Shown piece after piece: positions 1 to 5,928 of a stretch of DNA of 5,928 nt. Within the stretch, counting starts at the first letter, position 1. Each line of letters begins with the position of its first letter. Both the position numbers and the translations under genes were made by a program. Source of the DNA: Gammaproteobacteria bacterium (lineage in GTDB: Bacteria > Pseudomonadota > Gammaproteobacteria > Pseudomonadales > Azotimanducaceae); the NCBI GenBank assembly GCA_026706425.1, contig JAPOYW010000316.1:1-5928 (forward strand), written 5' to 3'. The notes under the pieces are model-generated. The model did not search any database. It was given only the letters and a program-made list of their open reading frames with translations, and was not told where the DNA came from.

Positions 1-965
1 CTGTATTGTCCCGCTACTCTGCGGTAAGTCGTGGCGACGCGGTTCTCGACCGTGTTACCGTAATCGCGCAATCCGAAACCGTGCTCAGAACCGTCGTCGA
101 CTTGGCGTGGCCTGTGGCGCGGGGTGCCGCCCTAACAGCACGTGACAGCGACGAATTGCGGCAGGTGGCCGTCATCGGGCCGAGCGTGCGCGAAACGCTG
201 TTCTCAGCCGTTGAAGAGCCCCTTGATGACTATGTCCACGTAGGAGGTCACCCATTCAAGGTCAAGGGCGTGCTCGGACCCAATCCGGCCCCCACGAGCA
301 TCTTTTTGGGGGGTGCCATGGCGTCGGACGAGGCAATCGCCGACATCGAGCAACAGCTCGGAGCTGTCGTGTATCTGCCGTTCAGGACCGCTGCTCAGAC
401 GGTATTCGGCACTGAAACCCTCGACGGTATCATCGTCGAGGTGCTGGATCCGGCCTTGGTGGAGGAGACGGCTGGTGAGATACATGATCTGATCGTGCAC
501 ACACACGGTCGGCGCGGTCTAGTTGCGGAGGTCAACGGTACGTTGGCCGACGCGTATGCCCAGGTGAGCGGTTTGAGCACGACTGTGCTCGCCGGTATTG
601 GAGTCGTCGCGTTGCTGGGAACCGCTCTGGTCGTCATGTCGGCCATGCTCATGGCGGTGGACTCCCGGAAGCAGGAAATCGGTTTGAGGATGGCGTTTGG
701 TGCCCGGCGTCTGGAAGTCCTGCTGCAGTTCGCCGGCGAGGCAGTATTGGTTGTGCTCCTCGGCGGGGCAGTCGGCGTAGCGGCCGCTTTCGTTTTTGGT
801 CCCTATTTGTCCTCCCTCTTGGATCTTCCATTCGCCAGCGACCCGTGGTTCGCCGGCATCGCCTTCGCTTGCTCGGTCGCTACGGGTGCGCTCGCGGGTA
901 GTCTTCCGGCATCGCGTGCTGCGAAGGTGCAACCGGTGACGTGGCTGGGGCACGTCAAGACCTAA
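1..965 (+). CDS. ABC transporter permease, MacB/FtsX type (C-terminal part; 5' end outside window)
   Basis: This is the membrane subunit, or the membrane half, of an ABC transporter of the MacB/LolC/FtsX class. In such systems a cytoplasmic ATPase drives conformational change of an extracytoplasmic domain to export or extract substrates; the substrate here is unknown. Residues are counted from the TTG codon at 6-8. Residues 1-185 match the MacB-like periplasmic domain, including VARGAALTARDSDELRQVAVIG (36-57), GHPFKVKGVLGP (81-92) and VYLPFRTAAQTVFG (122-135). A membrane helix lies at about 192-217. The cytoplasmic segment EIGLRMAFGARR (224-235) is the family's typical ATPase-contacting region. 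Further helices lie at about 243-266 and 282-300, followed by the usual tail PASRAAKVQP (301-310) and a TAA stop. The frame is open to the left edge, so TTG at 6 is an internal leucine codon, not the start. The first membrane helix, any fused ATPase domain and the promoter lie outside. Family assignment is firm; a specific gene name is not justified. Confidence 0.88.
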   Translation, partial: VLSRYSAVSRGDAVLDRVTVIAQSETVLRTVVDLAWPVARGAALTARDSDELRQVAVIGPSVRETLFSAVEEPLDDYVHVGGHPFKVKGVLGPNPAPTSIFLGGAMASDEAIADIEQQLGAVVYLPFRTAAQTVFGTETLDGIIVEVLDPALVEETAGEIHDLIVHTHGRRGLVAEVNGTLADAYAQVSGLSTTVLAGIGVVALLGTALVVMSAMLMAVDSRKQEIGLRMAFGARRLEVLLQFAGEAVLVVLLGGAVGVAAAFVFGPYLSSLLDLPFASDPWFAGIAFACSVATGALAGSLPASRAAKVQPVTWLGHVKT

Positions 966-1127
966 GCCCGATCAGCCTATTGGCATCCGTTTCCAGGCGG
1001 ACTTCGTCGGAAGCGTCATTGAGGACGGGGAGGCGGCGTTGTTAGGTGTGTCGGATGTGAGTCCGGATCCACCTCATTGGGGGGCGAAATCGGGTTGGCC
1101 ATCCGCTGTGAGCGGGCGTTGGCTCGA
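966..1127. other. convergent intergenic spacer, no clear feature
   Basis: This 162-bp gap separates the two stop codons. Only weak dyads are visible: CTTC/GAAG around a 4-base loop (1002-1013), CGGA/TCCG (1052-1065) nested inside AGGTG/CACCT (1044-1074), and CCGCT-GTG-AGCGG (1103-1115). None is followed by a T tract on either strand, so none is a convincing intrinsic terminator, although transcription from both sides must end near here. No tRNA or promoter-like sequence is recognised. Frame +1 has no stop from 940 to 1203 (TAG at 1204), but it has no ATG and half of it overlaps the opposing gene, so it is not called as a gene. Confidence 0.6.
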
Positions 1128-4100
1128 TCAGGCCGACTCGTCAAGCCCCAAGCCACGACGGGCTTGCTCCGCGGCATCGATACGGTTCTCAAGACTCGTG
1201 ACGTAGTCGGCATCGCCGACGGCATCCGCCAACGGGGCCAGCACGCGCATCACGGCGAGTTTGTCACCCCGGTCTGCGCCCCGGCCGACCCGTAGCGCCG
1301 TGGCCGCATCGTTGGCACGCTGCAGTCCCTCGATCAACTCGACTTCCTGCTCCACCCTGAGGTTGCCCTGGGCAAGGGCGTCGGCGGCAAGGTCCGGCGG
1401 CAGCGCGTTGCCGACTCGCAAAGCCATCAACACCAAGTGGTCCAACCCGAGTCGCCTCGGATCGGCGGTGATCTTGTCGGCGAGGGCTGCCACCACGGCC
1501 TTGGCGTGGTCGCCTTCGCCCCGGGAGTGCAATTGCCAAGCCACGACGAATGCGGCTTCCAGCACGCCCGCCCGATCGAGATCGCCGTCGTCGAGCCAGG
1601 AAACCATGGCGTCTGCGGCAGTGGTCATCCAGGCCACGTCGCCTTGGAAGCGGCGATCGGAGTCGGCTGGAAACGGCCGTTCGCGGCGCAGAATCAGTTC
1701 GTGCAGCGGTGCGGGGGTGCCGTTGTAGAGATCGAATTGCCGAAGCCCATAGAGCTCGGCGAGTGTGCCCAAAGCCCGGATGAGTTCGTAACGCTCCTGC
1801 TGTAGGGGCCCTGTCAGTGCCTCGACCGAGTCGGCGCCATGCGTCGTCGTGCCGAGAAGGGCTCGAAGCAGTCCGATTGCCCGCGCTTCGTCCCCGGCCA
1901 TGGCATGGAGTCGCACGAGTTCGACGGCCTTGGGGGCGTCCCACTCGCCGAGTGGCACCTCGACGCTTGCGGCGGTTCGAGAGAATCTCGCTGCTTGGCT
2001 GAGTGTCTCCTTGGGGTCGTAAAGGTAGGAAAGGGACCGGAGCAGGAAGGCGTCGAAGTACGCCTCGTAGGCATCGTGCCGGTCGGCGCGGCGTGCGGTA
2101 GCGACGATGCTCTCGGCGGTGTCCCTGGCGATATCGCCTGGCAAGGTCGTGGCAACTTCCCGGGCAAGCTCCGACAGGTCCAGCAACGGATCGTCGGGAT
2201 AGCCCGAGACGACCACCCGGCGCTGATCGATGAATTCACCGTGTCTCGCCAGCTTGGCGGTCAGCAATCGATAGTGCTGTGACGCCTCTTCGTACGCCTG
2301 CGCTCTGGCGTGGAGCCTGGCAATCGCAAGAATCTGAAGCGTCGTTGGATCCTCGACCTTGCCGAGGCGTTCGACGAAGTCAGCACGTTCGGACTTGAGC
2401 ATTTCCGTGGTTTGCTCGTGGCGCAGCAGCATCCACACGGTGAAGTCGTGGTCGCCGAGTTCCGGGAGTTGGTCGGTCAGGGCTTCGAGACGTTGATCCA
2501 GTGCGCCCGAAGCCGTGATCGCCTGGACCAGGAGACGGTAGAAACGGTGCTGGTCGCGCCGCTGGCTGTCCGGAAGAGCGCGCAGGTAGACGTCGAACTC
2601 GGCGGCGCTTTCGGGCGTGCTCCCGATCGCCTCGAACAGGGTCGTCGGATCCATCTTCTCGGCATCGCCGAGCAACGCATCGAGCTGGTAGTCCGCGTCG
2701 GTTCCGGGGTAGTAGTACGGGTCGGAAGAGTCCGGCGTCAACGGCAGCGACAGGATCGATGCGACCATGTAACCGTCCGGGCGGTAGTAGGGTCGTTCCG
2801 GGTCCGGTGCCGCCGCGCCGCGCCAGACGGTGCGCAGCGCTTGCGTTGTCCCGTGGTCCGGTTGGGCATCTTCGGTGGTTGCCAGGTCCCGAAGCGTGTC
2901 GATCGCGCGCTCGACCTGGGGCGAGAAACGGCTGTAGGAGGGTTCCAGCGGGCCCCGGTAGATGGTGCGGAAAAGGCTGGCACTCGACGAGGGCTCGAAG
3001 CTCCGCGCGGCCCGCACTTTCTCGAGTAGATCGTCGACCGTGGACTGCTCTCTCAAGTCCGTGCCGCCGTCCGTCACCAGCGCGAGCGCTGCCTCGTAGC
3101 GACCTCGATAGGTCAGCAGGTAATACAGCGCCGCACGTAGGATTTCGTCCGTCGGGTCGTGCTCGTAGCAGGCAGCGAGCGCCGCTTCCGCCTGGTCCCA
3201 TCGCGCGAGATCCAAGCGTGCCGCCACGAGTTCCCGTAGATAGCGCTGGTCGTCCGGATAGCGTTCGACCAGAACGGGCAGCAGATCCGCGAGGCGCTCC
3301 ATCTTCTCGCGGGGCGGCTGGATGCCGTAGTAGCGGTTCGAGAAATCGAGCTCGTAGACGATACGCACGGTCTCGGCGTCGTACTCCGTTTCGCCGCGCC
3401 GTGCGGACTCGAGGATCCGTGCTCGGATCGGTGCGTACCTGTCATCTCTCCCCGACAGGCCCCCGAAATACCGTACGCCAGCGCGTTCCAGTTCGACCAA
3501 TACCAGGAGGGCTTCCTCGTCGGTGCCTTCGAGGATGCGCGGGAGTGTCGCGCCGACATCGACCGCCATCTGCGCGAGACGCTGGGCTTCGTCGGCGAGT
3601 TCGTAGAGGACGTCCCGGTTGGCGGGATACGCTTGGGGCACGAGCAGAAGCTCGAACACCGTGGATTGGGCGAACTCGTCCTTGAGATCCAGCTTGGCAA
3701 GGTATTCGCTGCCCGCTGCGAGGAGCGCTTCGCGTTGGGGCGCGGACAACTCGACGGTCAGCAGGTCGTGGAAGATGATGATGAACGCAAAGGATCGGAA
3801 GTCGCCGCGTCGCAGGCGGGCCGCCGTCGAAGCGAGGTGGCGTAGTTGATCGTCTAAGGTCGCCTTTGCCTTCAGGTATTCCCACACGCCGTCCGAGGAG
3901 CCGTAGTAGATGGACGGATCCGCCTGGTTCGCGGGGTCCGCGAGGATGGCGAACAGTTCGGCGACGGTGACGATGTCGCGGCCCAGGTCCGACTCGATCT
4001 CGAGTACCAGGTCGGGATCGGCTTGGATGAGTTCCAGGAACGACTGCGTGTTGTCCTTGAGGGTGGTCGCGATGGCTGCAACAAGCCGTTTGAACGTGCT

Positions 4101-5928
4101 CGAGTCGAGCAGGGATCGAGCGTAGGCGAGACCCTCCCGGTAGTTGCCCTTGTCGATGCGGTCGCGGAACAGCGCCAGGAGATCCTCGTCGTCGCCGGCA
4201 AGCCGTGCGAGCCGGACGGCGGCCTCGTAGTCGTCGTTGCGCTTCGCGATCTCCATGTGGCGGCGCAACAGCGGCAGATCCGCGACTTCGGTGGCGGTCG
4301 GGTCGGGGAAATGCTCGCCAAGGGAGGTATCCAAGTGCCCGCTTAGGCTTGAGTTGCTGGCGCGCGCGGCGACGCGACGGGCAAGGCGTGCGACGCGGTT
4401 GAGCCGGGTGAATTCGCCGATACCCAGGGTCTTGGCCGACGGGTCGGCCTCGTCCGGCTGCCACGACGGGTCATCGAGTACGAACGAAAGCTCCGTGTCG
4501 AACATCGTCCGGATGGCATCGATACGCTCTGCGGCCGTCGCGGGATCGTCGGGCCAAGTCGTCAGGAAGCCTTGGGCAAGGAACTCGAAGTAGGTGCGGT
4601 AGTCCCGCGTCACGCTGGTATCGGGGCCGTAGCCGAGCAGGGCCATGGGCGAGGCGTTCGCGCCGGGACGTTCCTGCCGGCGCTTCGCGTCGAGGGTCCG
4701 CAGCACGTTGCCGATGGCGCGGAAATACAGCGCGTTGGCCACGTCGACCTGGCCCCGGGCCTCGCGCAGCATCGCCGTCTTGGCGAGTAGCTCCAAGTCG
4801 TTCCGGCTGACGTTCAGCGCGCGGGTGTACCAGTTCAGGGACTCCTCCGGGTACCCCGACTCGTCGAACAGGTCCGCCTTGGTCTGGTCCACGTTGACCA
4901 GGCCGGTGATGTCGTTGATCAGGTCGAACGCCTGGACGGCGGCCTGCACGGCCCCTTCTTCGAGGAGCACCTTGCCGAGGTTGATGAAGACCTCGGGGGG
5001 CAGCTCCTGGCGAAGACCGATCAGTCGGCGACCGTGGGTGAGTTGTCTCTCCGGATCGCCCGACCCCGTCGAAAACCCCGCGAAGCCGGTGTCCGCCGTC
5101 GCCAGCGTGACCAGTTCGCGCAGCACGGAAGGGCGCCGTACGCCAGCTTCGGAAAGGGAGTTCTCCACGGCACGGAACTCCGCCTCGGTATCGCCGACCT
5201 CCTGGGCGATGTCGCCGAGCAGTTGGTAGAGGTAGAACTTGTCGTTGTGGGATGCGATCCGTTCCAGGATGATCCGTTGCGTCCAGCGGAAGGTCCGGCG
5301 CATGGCGGGGGTGAGGTCCTCGGTGAACGTGCGGGCGCCGATCATGTTGATGATGCCGTCGATGGCGACCACGAACTCGGCGTCGTCGGCCGCGTGTTCG
5401 GCCACGTATTGGAGAATCGCCACCGCTTCGTCCCGCCGCCCCGCGGTCTTCATGAGGTCCGCCATCAACAGCAGGTTGTCGCTGTTCTCCGGATGCAGCA
5501 CCAGGGCGCGCCGGTAGCTTGCGATGGCTTCGTCGCTGAAGCCGCCCAATGAGTAGATGCCCGCTTCGAACTCGCCGCTGACGCCTTCCTCGTCGAGTTC
5601 GCGCAGTTCCCCGAGCCAATGCTGGACCTCGCCGAAGCGTTCGTCCGAATCCTCGGCCAGGTCGAAGGCGAGCATGTTGAGGACGATGTTCTGGACGTGT
5701 TCGATTTCGTTTTCGGGGTCCACCGCCACGAGTTCCCGCAGCACGTCGTCGTAGGCCGAATAGTCGGCGAGCATCATGTGAACCTTGCCGAGTTGGCGGA
5801 GGCGGTCGGCCTCGTCGATGTCGCTGTAGCGGGCGTACTCCTCGATCACCTCGGTGGCGGAGAAGTGGTCGCCGACCTCGGTGTAGACCCGCACCAGGAG
5901 GCCGATCTCGTTGCGGTTCGCCTGTTTC
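1128..5928 (-). CDS. very large tetratricopeptide-repeat (TPR) alpha-solenoid protein (N-terminus outside window)
   Basis: One uninterrupted frame of about 1,600 codons ends at a TGA (1128-1130). Residues are counted from the GTG codon at 5892-5894. Eleven more in-frame codons (KQANRNEIGLL) run on to the edge without a stop and read as the same kind of sequence, so this GTG is probably internal and the gene continues. TPR-like helix pairs are clearest at about 31-64, 108-141 (EFEAGIYSLGGFSDEAIASY and following, ending LHPEN), 142-170, 300-331, 334-400, 545-600, 885-945, 1185-1215 and 1325-1350. The intervals are helical but strongly diverged, with proline-rich breaks near 407-428 and 1030-1065. 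No membrane segment, enzyme motif or cysteine cluster is visible. TPR proteins usually act as scaffolds for protein-protein contacts; the partner and location of this one cannot be inferred. The neighbouring permease is convergent and so not co-transcribed. The TPR-type fold is well supported, but no specific function is claimed. Confidence 0.85.
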   Translation of the reverse strand, partial: KQANRNEIGLLVRVYTEVGDHFSATEVIEEYARYSDIDEADRLRQLGKVHMMLADYSAYDDVLRELVAVDPENEIEHVQNIVLNMLAFDLAEDSDERFGEVQHWLGELRELDEEGVSGEFEAGIYSLGGFSDEAIASYRRALVLHPENSDNLLLMADLMKTAGRRDEAVAILQYVAEHAADDAEFVVAIDGIINMIGARTFTEDLTPAMRRTFRWTQRIILERIASHNDKFYLYQLLGDIAQEVGDTEAEFRAVENSLSEAGVRRPSVLRELVTLATADTGFAGFSTGSGDPERQLTHGRRLIGLRQELPPEVFINLGKVLLEEGAVQAAVQAFDLINDITGLVNVDQTKADLFDESGYPEESLNWYTRALNVSRNDLELLAKTAMLREARGQVDVANALYFRAIGNVLRTLDAKRRQERPGANASPMALLGYGPDTSVTRDYRTYFEFLAQGFLTTWPDDPATAAERIDAIRTMFDTELSFVLDDPSWQPDEADPSAKTLGIGEFTRLNRVARLARRVAARASNSSLSGHLDTSLGEHFPDPTATEVADLPLLRRHMEIAKRNDDYEAAVRLARLAGDDEDLLALFRDRIDKGNYREGLAYARSLLDSSTFKRLVAAIATTLKDNTQSFLELIQADPDLVLEIESDLGRDIVTVAELFAILADPANQADPSIYYGSSDGVWEYLKAKATLDDQLRHLASTAARLRRGDFRSFAFIIIFHDLLTVELSAPQREALLAAGSEYLAKLDLKDEFAQSTVFELLLVPQAYPANRDVLYELADEAQRLAQMAVDVGATLPRILEGTDEEALLVLVELERAGVRYFGGLSGRDDRYAPIRARILESARRGETEYDAETVRIVYELDFSNRYYGIQPPREKMERLADLLPVLVERYPDDQRYLRELVAARLDLARWDQAEAALAACYEHDPTDEILRAALYYLLTYRGRYEAALALVTDGGTDLREQSTVDDLLEKVRAARSFEPSSSASLFRTIYRGPLEPSYSRFSPQVERAIDTLRDLATTEDAQPDHGTTQALRTVWRGAAAPDPERPYYRPDGYMVASILSLPLTPDSSDPYYYPGTDADYQLDALLGDAEKMDPTTLFEAIGSTPESAAEFDVYLRALPDSQRRDQHRFYRLLVQAITASGALDQRLEALTDQLPELGDHDFTVWMLLRHEQTTEMLKSERADFVERLGKVEDPTTLQILAIARLHARAQAYEEASQHYRLLTAKLARHGEFIDQRRVVVSGYPDDPLLDLSELAREVATTLPGDIARDTAESIVATARRADRHDAYEAYFDAFLLRSLSYLYDPKETLSQAARFSRTAASVEVPLGEWDAPKAVELVRLHAMAGDEARAIGLLRALLGTTTHGADSVEALTGPLQQERYELIRALGTLAELYGLRQFDLYNGTPAPLHELILRRERPFPADSDRRFQGDVAWMTTAADAMVSWLDDGDLDRAGVLEAAFVVAWQLHSRGEGDHAKAVVAALADKITADPRRLGLDHLVLMALRVGNALPPDLAADALAQGNLRVEQEVELIEGLQRANDAATALRVGRGADRGDKLAVMRVLAPLADAVGDADYVTSLENRIDAAEQARRGLGLDESA

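Noticed and set aside
6..8. TTG as the start codon of the permease
   Set aside because: The frame is open to the left edge, and the sequence begins in the middle of the MacB-like extracytoplasmic domain, before which the family has a membrane helix.
1044..1115. Inverted repeats at 1044-1074 and 1103-1115 as intrinsic terminators
   Set aside because: The stems are 4-5 bp, the larger one is interrupted by an internal loop, and no T tract follows on either strand.
2310..3685. Long + strand open frames (2310-3029 and 2759-3685) opposite the TPR gene
   Set aside because: They are rich in Arg, Gly, Pro and Ser with no recognisable domain, typical of shadows from a GC-rich gene on the other strand. 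The - strand frame is continuous and has clear TPR sequence.
3442..5619. Long - strand open frames (3442-4464 and 4471-5619) inside the TPR gene in another frame
   Set aside because: Their arginine- and proline-heavy composition is what a frame-shifted reading of GC-rich coding DNA gives; they lie wholly inside the convincing gene.
5892..5894. GTG as the start codon of the TPR protein
   Set aside because: The frame continues upstream to the window edge without a stop and the extra residues look like the same protein, so an internal valine codon is more likely.

Overview
The window holds two protein-coding genes that point towards each other. Both run off the window, so neither true 5' end is visible. 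High GC, GC-rich third codon positions and a MacB/FtsX-type permease suggest a high-GC bacterium, most likely Gram-negative (proteobacterial, acidobacterial or similar). The sequence alone does not settle the taxon.

Left part (1-965, + strand): the C-terminal part of an ABC-transporter permease of the MacB/FtsX type. It contains most of the extracytoplasmic MacB-like domain, the EIGLRMAFGARR cytoplasmic coupling region and the last three membrane helices, and ends at a natural TAA. Positions 966-1127 are a 162-bp convergent intergenic spacer with only weak short inverted repeats and no convincing terminator.

Right part (1128-5928, - strand): one uninterrupted reading frame of about 1,600 codons encodes a very large, apparently soluble alpha-helical repeat protein. 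Recognisable tetratricopeptide-like (TPR) units occur in several blocks, separated by strongly diverged helical regions. No catalytic domain, transmembrane segment or metal-binding signature can be seen. The frame is open to the right edge, so the protein is longer than shown.

The genes are convergent, so they do not share an operon, and there is no sequence evidence that they work together. I find no RNA gene, insertion sequence, CRISPR array or attachment site, and no clear new system. The points most worth a second look are the size of the diverged solenoid and a short motif duplicated 45 residues apart inside it.
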